Below are positions 1-10,498 of a stretch of 64,000 nt of DNA, piece by piece. A program made the translations under genes and the position numbers. The stretch is from positions 78,399 through 142,398 of the forward strand of contig JAKUCV010003146.1 in assembly GCA_028386065.3 (NCBI GenBank). Reading direction: 5' to 3'. Below the pieces are notes generated by a model. It had not been told where the DNA came from. It saw only the letters and a list, made by a program, of their open reading frames with translations, and made no database searches. How positions within the stretch are numbered: the first letter of the stretch is position 1; each line of letters begins with the position of its first letter. The DNA is from Turnera subulata. Taxonomy: Eukaryota > Streptophyta > Magnoliopsida > Malpighiales > Passifloraceae.

Positions 1-240
1 GCGACATGCCCCTAGTACGCATCAAGGTCTGATCAATTATGCATGCATGACATTTATTATTACGAATTCAAGTAAAAGTCGACAAGTGCCCCTTTTTCAA
101 TGAACAGGTTGGGTCTCACTAGACGAATGTAATTTTCTTTCTTTTTATTTGTCCTCTTTTTTTTTTTTTTTACTCTCCTACCCTTTTTCCCAATTTTTTT
201 TAATTTTTTTTTGAAATTTTCAAGGTGGGCCTGTGCCGAT

Positions 241-320
241 CGACCGGGCGGTCATGTGGGGGCTGACCGCCGCTGCGCGGCGGTCTTGCATGGATGACCG
301 CCGGTAGTGGCGGTCATATG
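241..320. repeat. GC-rich inverted repeats (GACCGCC / GGCGGTC)
   Basis: Several copies of GACCGCC alternate with its complement GGCGGTC, for example GATGACCGCC, a 6-base gap, then GGCGGTCAT at about 293-318. The RNA or single-stranded DNA could fold into stacked hairpins. Similar words occur in the two minus-strand Tat/Ogre-type LTRs of this window. Confidence 0.6.
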
Positions 321-395
321 TCCCTAGAATTTCCTTTATTTCGTTTTCAGGCCTCGGCTTTAGGGTTTCCATGAATTCCACCGACCTAAGAAAGA

Positions 396-403
396 TATAA
401 ATA
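396..403 (+). promoter_or_regulatory. Putative TATA box
   Basis: TATAAATA lies 74 bp before the first in-frame ATG of the PMD pseudogene (470), a spacing that fits a plant core promoter. No other promoter element is evident. Confidence 0.45.
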
Positions 404-825
404 AGACCATGGGTACCCAAAGACTTCTATAATTCGTTAGAATATCTTCCAAACATATCTGAGGTGGCCATGAGTGGAGAATTTCGTGCCAAGGTTCTCT
501 AGTGGATGGAGGAAGTTCCCCAAGCGCGTTACCTTGATTTCAAGGTACCGGGGCTTTCTCGATTATTCAATCTGGCCACAGCAAAGATTGATGAGGAGCT
601 AATCCGTGCTGCAGCCAAGTTCTGGGAATATGATCGCCGCGTGTTTTGTTTTGGCCCTTCTATGGTGGAACTTTGCCCAATGGTGGATGAGTTTTGTGCG
701 CTCCTTGAAATCCAAGTGGAAGAAGATATTTCCATGGTTTCTCTTACCGCAGTGACTAAGTCCGTGGTTAGTGCTTTCTCGTCCGTTACTAATGAGCAGG
801 TGGAATATTTGCTAGGCAAGGATAT

Positions 826-1263
826 TGTGACACCCCGGGGTCTATGAGGGCGGGAAGTGTACGCCGGTGCCGAGATGAGCATGGACAAGGAGCGGCTTCT
901 GGCAGGCTTCTAGAAGGAGGGGCACGGGAATGAACCGATCCACACCGGAATAGGAGAGATCCTGAGACTGTGTAGGGATGGGGCTGCACAGTTAGAGCGA
1001 TTTCGAGGTTGTACAGGTATGGGACTGTACAATCGAGAGTAGCTTAAACGGTTTGATGGGTATTAACTATATCAACAAGGTGCACCTACCTTTTCGGTGC
1101 TCATTCTAGAAAAACTCCAAAGTTAAACGTGCTTGACTTGGAGCAATTCTAGGATGGGTGACCTCCTGGGAAGTTTTCCCCGGAAACGTGCGAGTGAGGA
1201 CAAAGCATGTTGGAAAGGTCCCGTGTTGGTCTGTAGTGACAGTCGACAAACCGGGACGTTACA
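826..1263 (+). repeat. Cassandra 5' LTR
   Basis: 438 bp, TG...CA ends, preceded by target copy GATAT. It carries the 5S-like segment at about 1071-1190. Confidence 0.9.
1071..1190 (+). ncRNA. 5S-rRNA-derived segment in Cassandra LTR 1
   Basis: The stretch from AACTCCAAAGTTAAACGTGC (1113) to GGATGGGTGACCTCCTGGGA matches the plant 5S rRNA internal promoter: an A-box-like part and a well-preserved C box. The 5' third and the far 3' end are more diverged. In Cassandra this segment is reported to be transcribed by RNA polymerase III. This is a retrotransposon component, not a member of a 5S rDNA array. Ends are approximate. Confidence 0.75.
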
Positions 1264-1265
1264 GT

Positions 1266-1277
1266 TGGTAGCGGAGC
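1266..1277 (+). other. Primer-binding site of Cassandra
   Basis: TGGTAGCGGAGC starts 3 bases after the 5' LTR. It differs at two positions from the usual plant initiator-tRNA-Met site TGGTATCAGAGC. The same variant core occurs in four other elements of this window. Confidence 0.75.
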
Positions 1278-1338
1278 TCCAGGACTCCTCTAGTACGGTG
1301 CAGGGTTCGGGGACGAACCTAGCGGAAGCTGGTGGGCC

Positions 1339-1776
1339 TGTGACACCCCGGGGTCTATGATGGCGGGAAGTGTACGCCGGTGCCGAGATGAGCATGGACA
1401 AAGAGCGGCTTCTGGCAGGCTTCTAGAAGGAGGGGCACGGGAATGAACCGATCCACACTGGAATAGGAGAGATCCTGAGACTGTGTAGGGATGGGGCTGC
1501 ACAGTTAGAGTGATTTCGAGGTTGTACAGGTATGGGACTGTACAATCGAGAGTAGCTTAAACGGTTTGATAGGTACTAACTATATCAACAAGGTGCACCT
1601 ACCTTTTCGGTGCTCATTCTAGAAAAACTCCAAAGTTAAACGTGCTTGACTTGGAGCAATTCTAGGATGGGTGACCTTCTGGGAAGTTTTCCCCGGAAAC
1701 GTGCGAGTGAGGACAAAGCATGTTGGAAAGGTCCCGTGTTGGTCTGTAGTGACAGTCGACAAGCCGGGACGTTACA
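1339..1776 (+). repeat. Cassandra 3' LTR
   Basis: 438 bp, near-identical to 826-1263, followed by target copy GATAT at 1777-1781. Confidence 0.9.
1584..1703 (+). ncRNA. 5S-rRNA-derived segment in Cassandra LTR 2
   Basis: Second copy, offset by 513 bp from the one at 1071-1190. The C box carries one change (GACCTTCTGGG instead of GACCTCCTGGG), which may weaken Pol III factor binding. Ends are approximate. Confidence 0.72.
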
Positions 1777-2714
1777 GATATACACATGAACTTGTCACCA
1801 CTAATCGATCAATATTCTTTAGATATTGTGCTATGTGGGTATATGGAGCGCGACGCATCCTGGAAAGATGGGCATGATCATGACTTAGCACTGGCAATGG
1901 TGTGTGAATTTTTGCTGACTGGTCGCTCTGGTACTTGCTCTTTAAGCGTGGGTACACTGGTGGCCAAGTTGTTATGTCGTCATAGCATAGTGCCTACTGT
2001 TCTAGGTGAAACTCTTGCTTGTCTGGACACTCTGACAGCTTATCCCGACAGGCCCTTGATAGGTTCCCCACTGCTCCTACAGGTATCGCCCTTAACTCTC
2101 CTGCAACTTTGAAATTCGTCTTCTTCCCTCTTTTCTTATGAATCTGTTTCTTTGTAGATGTGGCTGTGCGACCATTTCAAATTGATCCCTCCTCCAAAAT
2201 CTGGCTTGTATACTTCGGGGGAGTACCACGAACAGGTCTTTTCCTTTACTCCTTCTTTTGTCAAGGGATGGGTCACTTTCATGGAACAATTAGAGGAACA
2301 TCAAGTCATGTGGCACTGTCCTTGGTTTTGGATGCGAGAGGTGATCGTCCACACAGCTGGTCAGAAGGTTGTACTGCTCCCAGGAATTCTTCAAACTACC
2401 TTTTACTATCCATCCAGGGTAGTCAGGCAATTTCGACATGATCAGACAATTCCTCCCCTTCCCCGCTCGCCTCTTGACAGGTTAATGGATGGGCGCACCA
2501 TAAAGCTTCTGCAAGGGTACTAGAGCCTTCCCACAATGATGAAGATTTGTAACATCGCCAATCCCTCTTCCTCCACAAATTATCAGAGGTGGTTAAAGAT
2601 GGGTGTGTAAGAACTCATGTCTCCTTGTCTCATTTCAGGGTTTTGATATTGACAAACAAAGCATGACTCAATTGATGACAACCTTGAAGCAAAAAGAAAT
2701 CAATCAAAGAGCAT

Positions 2715-2938
2715 AGGTCTAAGGAGAAAAAAGCACAAGAATTGAAGTAACAAGAAATAAGAGTTAGGAACTCAAATTGTACAAAGGTTAAACACTCAAT
2801 TCTTCTAAGACATTGGAGAAAAGGTCTAAGGAGCAAAGGTCTAAGGAGAAAAGAGCACAAGAACTGAAGTAACAAGAAAGAAGAGTTAGGAACTCAAATT
2901 GTACAAAGGTTAAACACTCAATTCTTCTAAGACATTGG
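2715..2938 (+). repeat. 122-bp tandem duplication in the SIRE-like LTR
   Basis: The unit from AGGTCTAAGGAG to TCTTCTAAGACATTGG occurs at 2715-2816 and again, nearly identical, at 2837-2938 (offset 122 bp). Confidence 0.85.
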
Positions 2939-3007
2939 CTCAAAACAAAATCAAATTTTACTCATGCATTCAATAGCATTTTTTCAATCATGAAATGTTT
3001 TTTAAGC

Positions 3008-3590
3008 AATGAACATCGTTGTTCTGGTTTTAGACATCGATGTTGCTGCCTTCAAACAATCTTTTAAAACAGGCAGTAGCTCAGAACATCAATGTTGGCA
3101 TCCCAAACATCGATGTTCTCATGACCGTTGCACTTGAAAAATGTTTTGCAACAGCAAAACATTGATGTCTAAACATGAGACAACGATGTTCCATTAATTG
3201 ATGTCTTTAAATTGATTTTCGCTGAACCAAATGAACATCGATATTCTTCAACTAAACATCGATGTTCCATGATGATCAGCTTCAAAATGATTTTACAGAA
3301 CGAAATGAACATCGATGTTATACAAGTAAACATCGATGTTCCCATGATCATCAGCTTTAAAATTATTTTGCCGAACCAAATGAACATCAATGTTCATTGA
3401 GTAAACATCGATGTTCTAGTGACCGTTGGACTCAATAATTCGTGTTTACTAGCAAAACATCGATGTTCCCTTTGGTAAACATGGATGTTCTCTTGACCGT
3501 TGGTCCAATAATTCAAATTTACTGGCCAAACATCGATGTTCTAAGTGTAAACGTCGATGTTGTGCCGTTGTGAGCAGACACCTTTTTCAA
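3008..3590 (+). repeat. Eight-unit ~75-bp array with paired AACATCGATGTT palindromes
   Basis: Pairs of the perfect 12-bp palindrome AACATCGATGTT, or one-to-three-base variants, recur. Pairs start near 3010, 3085, 3158, 3232, 3307, 3382, 3455 and 3527, giving a period of about 72-75 bp. The members of a pair are 20-23 bp apart. Between pairs lies a variable filler such as GACCGTTGG or CATGATCATCAGC. The array is inside the SIRE-like LTR. Confidence 0.85.
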
Positions 3591-3664
3591 CATCCCATGC
3601 TATTTTGTATAAAGGTGTTCTGGAATGATTCCATAACGATCATACATGTTTTGAGACATATAAA

Positions 3665-5116
3665 TGTTAGTGTAATATGCCCAAAAGCCAATCACTGGAT
3701 GATTGTGCATAATCATGTAAATACATTAAGGTTATTCCAATAAATATGTATATGAGATAAACGCTTGCACATATTTATAACCCTAGAATATTTTATATTC
3801 TTAAATGTCCCTAGTTGATTATTATTATGGATGGGTTGTAATAAAAAATTAAGACTAGCGTATGTTGAGAATTATATGAGACATGAATTCTACATATGGG
3901 TACAAGTTAGAGAACTTGTGGACTGGACCGATCCACATAAGAACCCTACATGGAACGTTATATTATTGTCATTAGTGGTTCTTATATGTATTGTCCTTAC
4001 ACCTAAGATCATCAAGGTTCCCAACATATGAGTCGTACACTTTGATATTATTCCTAGTCACTCGTAACTCAGTAGACGTAAGGGTAATCGTTGGGTATAT
4101 GACGTAATGTGTAGTGGGTTTTGATCGATCAAGATGGGATTCGTCCAACCCATATAACGGGTATATTATCTGATGGGCCTCTTGATAGAGTTGAACTGCT
4201 AAATGCGTGGCCATGCTCGGATTATGTGATATGATGATATCATGAGTATTCGGTTTTGCACAGTTAACTCGGGGATCAAGAAACTAAGATTAAACATATA
4301 CGAGATTGACGTTTTCCATGTCTCGTGTTTAATCTTGATAATGGGAAGAAAGGACGATGACATGTTTCCGAGGCATAATGAATCAGTGTTGATCTTGTTG
4401 TTTGGGTAGCAATGATGTGTTGCTAGACACCGCTCATTGTTTATAATTGTAAAATGAGATTTTACAATTATTGCCAAACGTTACAAGTGCCTACAGGGTC
4501 ACACACTTAGAACTGATTTGGTTCACTAATTATCAGAATTATTGAACCAAAATTAATGCCATATGATGTGTAATCCCATTAATGCTTAGTAGAACATCCA
4601 TTATTGCTTAGTGGAGCATTAAGACATAGTGGAGACAAGATTAGGCTTAAAGTATAATCATGATGGTTAATGCATGATGATGTTGGCCATTGTCTCATTA
4701 GTCTATGCTTTAATTGTGTGTATAAATAGGGCTTGATAATCAGATTATCAACACACACAACATTCACACACAATTTAGATTACTCACTTTATTCTTTGAG
4801 AAAGAAAGAAGCACATATAAACACTAGTTTCTAGCTCTAGAAAATTCTGCAGCTAGGACTACGGTTCGAGAGTGCTCGGGTTAGTGATCGTGAGACGATA
4901 GCTAGCAGTCATCAACGGTTCATGTGGAAACCGTAGAGGAGCCCGATTTCTTGTCGGGTTCTTGCTGATTCTACACTACAGTTGGGTGAAAGACCTCAAC
5001 CAAGCAAGGTACGAAAAATTGTTATTCGGTTTAGTTAGCTTCATTTTGATCCTCCATGAGTACCGGGTCTTTCCGCTGCATTTTGATTGTCAAGTTTGCA
5101 TGCCCGGTTACTAATA
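3665..5116 (+). repeat. Copia A 5' LTR
   Basis: 1452 bp. Relative to the 3' LTR and the solo LTR it lacks about 110 bp after CACTTAGAACTG. The deletion endpoints share CTG, consistent with a microhomology deletion. The lost segment is the CCATGG-rich repeat seen at 11351-11455. Confidence 0.9.
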
Positions 5117-5117
5117 G

Positions 5118-5130
5118 TGGTAGCGGAGGC
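5118..5130 (+). other. Primer-binding site of Copia A
   Basis: TGGTAGCGGAGGC begins one base after the 5' LTR. It shares the TGGTAGCGGAG core with the other elements of the window. Confidence 0.75.
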
Positions 5131-6256
5131 TTTTGTGAAAGGCTAAACCGAATTTGTTGTGCATATGTATGATACGCTCATATTGATATATATGATATGC
5201 TGTATGTGAAGTAGCATGTTCATGATATGTTGAATTCGTTTTTGTATGTGTGATATATGTTGAGGTTTTTTTTTGTCAAAAGTGTTTGACAACAAGTACT
5301 TGATTGGTATGTGATATCAATCAAGGTGTTTTTGGCAGTAACTCAAATGAGTTCGACATGGAAAATCGATTGTCGGTTTCCGTATAGATCGATTGTCGTT
5401 CTAGTACGATTGTCGTCCTTTGTCAGGTGCAAGGTTGTGAATTAATACACTGTGCAAGTGAGTCTTGTCTAGGAGGCTGGGTTTTAAGTGAACCTTTGTT
5501 CCTCCAATCTTTCCTGGGGATTTATCTTGGAATGATAATTCTGTCTTAGGAGATCGGCTACGCCATTTTTCCTGGGAATTATCGAATCAGTTCAATACAC
5601 TTCTTGTACGGGAACTATTCACCACAAGAAATTTCCTAGATCGAGGAGCTAGTCAGTCTTTGATCACAAGTTAAACATCGATGTTCTTACGTATTTTTGG
5701 TTTCCAATTTTAAAAAACATCAATATATGATTTATCCAAAACATGCATATGATGTATAGGAATAATATGTTGATATAAATATTAAGTTCCTCTTGTGTTG
5801 CCTTCAAAGATAAGCACTCATCATTGCTTAGATCAATACTTGGTAGGTTTTGCCAAAGCAAGGTGCCAATATTTATCCTAGCATGGTGCGACATGATAAT
5901 TGTAATATCCGAACTGCATGTTATGGGTTGAACTTAACTATGTCATCTCAATAGGATTGAGGACTTAGAGGCAAGGAGTTGAGCTAAGTCTATGAGATAG
6001 ACAAGAACAAGTGTTGTTCACTCAACTATCCAAGAGTTACATGAGATGTAATTGACAAGAGTTGTCTACCTAAATAACTATGATATAAGTGATCAGCCAA
6101 AGCCGACTTATCTTGTAGTGAAATATGGATCTTGGCCTACTCATAATTGTCTTGAGTTATTTAGTAGGAGCATCATTTAATAAAATTCCTTATTAAGTAA
6201 TTTTATGAATACATGACTCTTATTTGTGTAAGTTGATCAATGTTGTAGAGTTATCA
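5131..6256 (+). other. Copia A untranslated leader
   Basis: About 1.1 kb without a supported ORF between primer site and gag. It holds a cluster of CGATTGTCG words at 5366-5417 and one AACATCGATGTT palindrome near 5673, the same word that forms the array in the host LTR at 3008-3590. Otherwise it is AT-rich and featureless. Confidence 0.6.
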
Positions 6257-7127
6257 TGGCACAAAACACTAGTACACAATCTCTGCGATCGGTCCTTGAG
6301 AGGATAAGCTGAATGGGAATAACTTCCTAAAGTTTCATCGCAATTTGAGGATAGTCCTCAAACAAGAAAAGAAGTTGTATGTCCTTGAAGGGCCCATTCC
6401 AAATGAACCGGCGCCTAATGCTCCTAGGGTGGAAAGAGATGCTTACAAGAAGCATGTTGATGATGCAATGGATGTTCCATGCCTTATGCTTGTTAACATG
6501 GACTCTGAGCTTCAGAAGCAACATTAGAACTTGGGTGCTTTCGATATGATTGAACACCTGAAAATGCTCTTTGAAGAGCAAGCAAGGCATGAGAGGTATG
6601 AGACCTCTAAGGCATTGTTCCAATGCAAGATGGCTGAGTCATCACCGGTGAGACCTCATGTGCTCAAAATGATTGGATACATTGAGAGCCATGAGGGTCT
6701 AGTTTTTCCTTTGCAAAAGGAGTTGGCTGTTGATCTAGTCCTGCAATCGTTGCCGGAAAGTTACAGCCATTTTGTCATGAATTTCAATATGAATCTTCTT
6801 GACAAATCCTTGTCTGAGTTGCTTAACATGTTAGGAACAGTTGAGCAACAAGTGAAGGCAAACAAATCCAACAACATTTTAATGGTTGGAAAAGGCAAAG
6901 GAAAGGGTAAAGCCAAGTTTTACAAGAAGAAGAAATGTGGCAAAAAGTTTGGGGCATGTGCATCTTCTTGTTCCCATGTGCTGAAACCCAAAGGTGGTAT
7001 TACAAAGGAAGGAAAATGTTTCCATTGCAACAAACCTAGCCATTGGAAACGTAACTGCCCTGTTTACCTTGAAGAGGTGAAGAAACAGAAGGGAAGTAAG
7101 ACTACCACTTCAGGTATTTTGTTATAG
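6257..7127 (+). pseudogene. Copia A gag, broken
   Basis: ATG at 6257 begins MAQNTSTQSL. A frameshift near 6300 precedes the frame with KLNGNNFLKFHRNLRIVL, the UBN2-type gag core that forms the virus-like particle. A TAG at 6525 splits the frame. The continuation (6531-7127) ends in a CX2CX4HX4C zinc knuckle, CFHCNKPSHWKRNC, near residue 165 of that ORF, after a Lys/Gly-rich basic stretch. A probable one-base loss near 7118 moves the frame before the protease. Confidence 0.8.
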
Positions 7128-8482
7128 AAGCTAATATCTCTGTCTCTGCATCATGGGTATTAGATATCGGATGTGGTTCTCACATTTGTGTAAATGTGCA
7201 GGAACTGAGAAAGAGTAGAAGATTAGCGAAGGGTGAGATAGATCTGCGCGTTGGAAATGGAGCAAGAGTTGCTGCATTAGCCGTAGGGACTTACCATCTA
7301 TCTTTACCGACTGGCTTGGTTTTGGAACTTGATGATTGCTATTTTGTACCTACTATAAGCAGGAATTTGATTTCTGTCTCTTGTCTGGACAAGAAAGGTT
7401 TTTCATTTGTAACAAAGAACAATTGTTGTTCTATTTATTTCAATGATATTTATTATGGTGGTGCATATTTGAGCATTGATTTGTACGTTCCAAACCTAGA
7501 AACACCAATCTATAATATTAATACGAAGAAGGTTAGATTAAATGATTCTAATGAAACCTATCTCTGGCATTGTCGATTGGGCCATATAAACGAGACTCGT
7601 ATTTTTAAACTCCATAAAGATGGACTCTTAAACTCATTTGATTTTGAATCATATGAGACATGCGAGTCATGTTTATTAGGCAAAATGACGAAGCCTCCTT
7701 TTGCTGGTAAAGGTGAAAGAGCTTCGGACTTGTTAGGTCTTATACATTCTGATGTATGTGGACCTATGTCAACACAGGCTAATGGTGGTTTTCAGTACTT
7801 CATTACATTTACTGATGATTACAATAAATAAGGTTATGTGTATCTTATGAAACACAAGTCAAAATCCTTTGAAAAGTAAAAATAATTCAAGAGTGAAGTA
7901 CAAAATCAACTCTGCAAGAGTATTAAAATGCTTCGTTCTGATCGAGGAGGTGAATACTTAGACCAAGATTTTCTTGATCATCTAAAGCAATGTGGTATTG
8001 TATCACAACTTACTCCACCAGGTACGCCTCAATGGAATGGTGTATCTGAAAGGAGGAATAGAACTTTGTTAGACATGGTTCGTTCTATGATGAGTCAAGC
8101 TGACCTTCCTTCTTCATTTTGGGGACATGCATTATTAAGTGTTGCCTTTACACTTAACCGTGTTCCATTTAAATCGGTTGAAAAGACTCCATATGAGATA
8201 TGGACAGGGAAGCGTCCCAATTTGTCTTTTATGAGGATCTGGGGTTGTGAGGCTTTTGTGAGACGAGAAGCATCAGATAAACTCGGCCCTAAATCCTTCA
8301 AGTGCCTCCTTGTTGGATATCCTAAGGAAACTAAAGAATATTATTTCTATAATCAGACAGAGCACAAAGTGTTTGTTGCTCGTACTGCTATTTTTCTAGA
8401 AAGAGAATTCATTTCTAGAAAGATCAGTGGGAGAAAAATAGAACTCGAAGAAGTTCTAGGTATAGAGGCTAAGATGGAATAA
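7128..8482 (+). pseudogene. Copia A protease and integrase, broken
   Basis: The protease active site reads LDIGCGSH at about 7169-7192 (normally DSG in the family). Integrase follows: the HHCC zinc domain is within WHCRLGHINE...CESCLLGKM (about 7565-7690). The DDE core has the first Asp in HSDVCGPM and the Glu in WNGVSERRNR (about 8035). In-frame stops include TAA at 7829 and two more near 7878-7887. The frame then stays open from 7928 to a TAA at 8480. A downstream segment with GKRPNLSFMRIWGCEAF is typical of Copia integrase C-termini. Confidence 0.85.
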
Positions 8483-9371
8483 GAACAGGAACCACAAGAT
8501 GATGTGGGTGAAAAATCTGTGCCTGTAACACATGGACTACATAGGTCTGATAGGATTAGGCATGGGCCTGAGAAATATGGATTTTTATGACTCATACTGG
8601 AGGCTTGATGCTCATAGAAGAGGATGAGCCCACTTCCTATCAGCAGGCTATTATGGGTCTAGACTCTAAGAAGTGGCTAGAAGCCATGAATTCGGAGATG
8701 GAATCCATGTATGAAAACAAAGTATGGACCTTGGTTGATCCACCTAAAGGGGTAAAACCTATTGGGTGCAAGTGGGTCTTTAAGAAAAAGACCGACATGG
8801 ATGGTAATGTGATTACCTTTAATGGGCGATTGGCTGCGAAAGGTTTCAAGCAGGTTCATGGTATTGACTATGATGAAACTTTCTCACCAGTTGCCATAGT
8901 TAAATCCATCCGGATTCTATTTGCTATAGCAGCATACCATGATTATGAGATATGGCAAATGGATGTCAAAACCGCATTCCTTAATGGAAATCTTTTAGAG
9001 GATGTGTACATGACACAACCTGAAGGTTTTGTCACTCTAGAAAATGCTAACAAGGTATGCAAGTTGCAAAGATCCATTTATGGATTAAAGCAAGCTTTTA
9101 GGAGTTGGAATCTTCATTTTGATGAAGTAATCAAACAGTTTGGTTTCATTAAAAATGAAGATGAGCCATGTGTTTACAAGAAGGTTAGTGGGAGCACAAT
9201 CGTTTTCTTGTTATTGTATGTTGACGACATTCTACTCATTGGGAATGATATACCGACACTACAGTCTGTAAAGACTTGGTTAGGAAAGAATTTCTCATTG
9301 AAGGACTTGGAAGAAGCTGCCTACGTGCTAGGTACAAAGACCTATAGAGATAGATCCATAAGGCTTCTTGG

Positions 9372-9641
9372 CAGGGGCGGAACTAGAAAATAAATTTAGG
9401 GGGGGCCAAAACATAATACTATTAGGTTAATTGGGACTGAAATGTATTGTATCAGAAAAGAAGGGAAAAAAGTAAGGAAAAACGCACATGACAAGATTCG
9501 AACCCTGGGCCAACCTCTATACAACGAGAAATCTTCCACTAGACCACCTTGTAATTGTTGAAACATTGTTACCATATATATAAAAATTCAGATTCTAGGG
9601 CGGGCCTGGGCCCCTCTTGCTCCCCCCTATATCCGCCCCTG
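9372..9641. mobile_element. hAT-type MITE in Copia A reverse transcriptase
   Basis: 270 bp, with terminal inverted repeats CAGGGGCGGA...TCCGCCCCTG. The 8-bp target duplication is CTTCTTGG (9364-9371) and TTTCTTGG (9642-9649), one mismatch. The RT frame resumes on the far side. It has no transposase. The interior holds a tRNA-like segment with Pol III box motifs on the minus strand. Confidence 0.88.
9491..9550 (-). ncRNA. tRNA-like segment with A and B boxes inside the MITE
   Basis: On the minus strand, TGGTCTAGTGG (9536-9546) resembles a Pol III A box and GGTTCGAATC (9495-9504) is a B-box match. Their spacing of about 30 bp is close to that in tRNAs, and the text between could form a poor anticodon arm. 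It is too degenerate to be a working tRNA. It may be a tRNA-derived insert, as in SINEs. Confidence 0.5.
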
Positions 9642-10485
9642 TTTCTTGGGCTATGTCAAAGTACATATATTGACAAGGTGCCGAAAAGGTTTAGCATGCA
9701 AGATTCCAAGAAAGGTTTCTTGCCCATGTCACATTGCGTATCTCTCTCAAACAATCAATGTCCTAGAACATCTAAGGAGAGAGAGCGGATGAGTATGATT
9801 CCTTATGCATCAGCAATAGGATCTATCATGTATGCCATGCTATGTACTCGACCAGATGTCGCATATGCATTAAGTGTCACAAGCAGATACCAATCTGATC
9901 CCGGTGAAAGTCACTAGACAGCAGTTAAGAACATCCTTAAGTACTTGAGAAGCACTAAGGATGCATTCCTTGTTTATGGAAGCGTTGATGAGCTTGTTAT
10001 AAAGGGTTACACAGATGCTAGCTTCCAAACTGACAGGAATGACTTTAGATCGCAGTCAGGTTATGTGTTTTGTCTTGGAGGTGGTGCTGTATGCTGGAAG
10101 AGTTCAAAGCAAGAGACAGTTGCTGACTCTACAACTGAGGCTGAGTACATAGCCGCCTCAGATGCGGCGAAAGAGGCTATTTGGATTAAGAAGTTCGTAA
10201 CTAAACTTGGGGTGGTTCCTAGTATTGACAGTCCGATTGAGCTCTATTGTGACAACAATGGGACAATCGCATAGGCTCAAGAACCTAGATACCACCAGAG
10301 ATCCAAACATATACTCCGATGATATCATCTTATTAGAGAGATCATTGATAGAGGCGATGTGAGGCTGTGCAGAGTTCCTTCCGAGAACAATGTAGCAGAT
10401 CCATTGACTAAGCCACTCTCACAGCAGAAGCATAATGGTCATACTTCATCCATTGGTATAAGATACATGGATGATTGGCTTTAGT

Positions 10486-10498
10486 GCAAGTGGGAGAT
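10486..10498 (+). other. Polypurine tract of Copia A
   Basis: GCAAGTGGGAGAT directly precedes the 3' LTR start TGTTAG, the expected plus-strand priming site. Confidence 0.75.

Larger units (their letters stand above)
1..469. other. AT-rich flank upstream of the PMD pseudogene
   Basis: No coding region is supported here. It holds T-rich tracts at about 130-210, a block of GC-rich inverted repeats at 241-320 and a TATA-like box at 396-403. The inverted repeats use the same GACCGCC/GGCGGTC words as the Tat/Ogre-type LTRs at about 39465-39535 and 41935-42045. This stretch may therefore be LTR-derived or belong to a retroelement that carried the ORF that follows; that is inference. Confidence 0.5.
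826..1776 (+). mobile_element. Cassandra-type TRIM retrotransposon, complete
   Basis: Two direct repeats of exactly 438 bp (826-1263 and 1339-1776) flank a 75-bp centre. Each begins TGTGACACCCCGG and ends CGTTACA. A 5-bp target duplication GATAT lies at 821-825 and 1777-1781. The centre starts with a primer-binding site and has no coding capacity. Each LTR contains a segment clearly related to plant 5S rRNA, the hallmark of Cassandra, a non-autonomous TRIM family copied with help from other elements. I count about eight mismatches between the LTRs, so the insertion looks fairly recent. It lies in exon 1 of the PMD pseudogene, in the same orientation. The 438-bp LTRs seem long for Cassandra and the centre very short. 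Confidence 0.9.
470..2523 (+). pseudogene. Plant mobile domain (DUF7745-like) protein, broken
   Basis: The first in-frame ATG (470) is followed by a TAG at 500 and then an open frame from 506. The protein resembles the plant mobile domain / DUF7745 group: motifs FWEYDRRVFCFG and MCP-like ELCPMVDEFCALLE fall near residues 40-70. A Cassandra TRIM sits at 826-1776. Removing it with one GATAT copy restores the frame, which runs to a phase-0 intron at 2083-2157 (GT...TTTGTAG, 75 bp). Exon 2 starts with MWLCDHFKLIPPPK and reaches a TAG at 2521. The same frame stays open to about 2603 (SLPTMMKICNIANP...), so this TAG may also be a nonsense mutation. The protein then ends where the SIRE-like LTR starts. 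Such domains occur in host genes and as passengers of mobile elements, and I cannot decide which applies. It is non-functional as it stands. Confidence 0.65.
2604..3664 (+). repeat. SIRE-like Copia 5' LTR, left part
   Basis: The LTR starts near TGTGTAAGAACTC (2604 or 2606), just where the PMD reading frame is lost. It resumes at 12063 after Copia A and ends CTCTAACA at 12597, directly before a primer site and a Copia gag. It contains a 122-bp tandem duplication (2715-2938) and an array of about 75-bp units with palindromes (3008-3590). The total LTR without Copia A would be about 1.6 kb. The matching 3' LTR is not in the window, so the start is inferred from ends and context only. Confidence 0.65.
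8483..10490 (+). pseudogene. Copia A reverse transcriptase and RNase H, broken
   Basis: An open frame from 8587 carries the RT: MDVKTAFLNG has the first catalytic Asp (about residue 126) and YVDDILL the catalytic pair (residues 211-214). The frame is cut at 9372 by a hAT MITE and resumes at 9642. RNase H follows with YTDASF, TEAEYIA and ELYCDNNG supplying the Asp-Glu-Asp residues (about 10007-10255). Stops at 9915 and 10272 are TAG. They are most simply explained by TGG to TAG and CAG to TAG. The final residues run to the polypurine tract before the 3' LTR. Confidence 0.88.

Noticed and set aside
1071..1703. 5S rRNA gene array
   Set aside because: The 5S-like segments are diverged and lie inside paired LTRs with a target duplication, so they are Cassandra components.
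3008..3590. CRISPR-like array of spaced palindromes
   Set aside because: Units are about 75 bp with paired 12-bp palindromes and similar filler, inside a plant LTR. No spacers of unique sequence and no cas genes exist here.
9491..9550. Functional tRNA gene
   Set aside because: Only the Pol III boxes are recognisable. The acceptor and anticodon stems do not pair, and the segment is inside a MITE.
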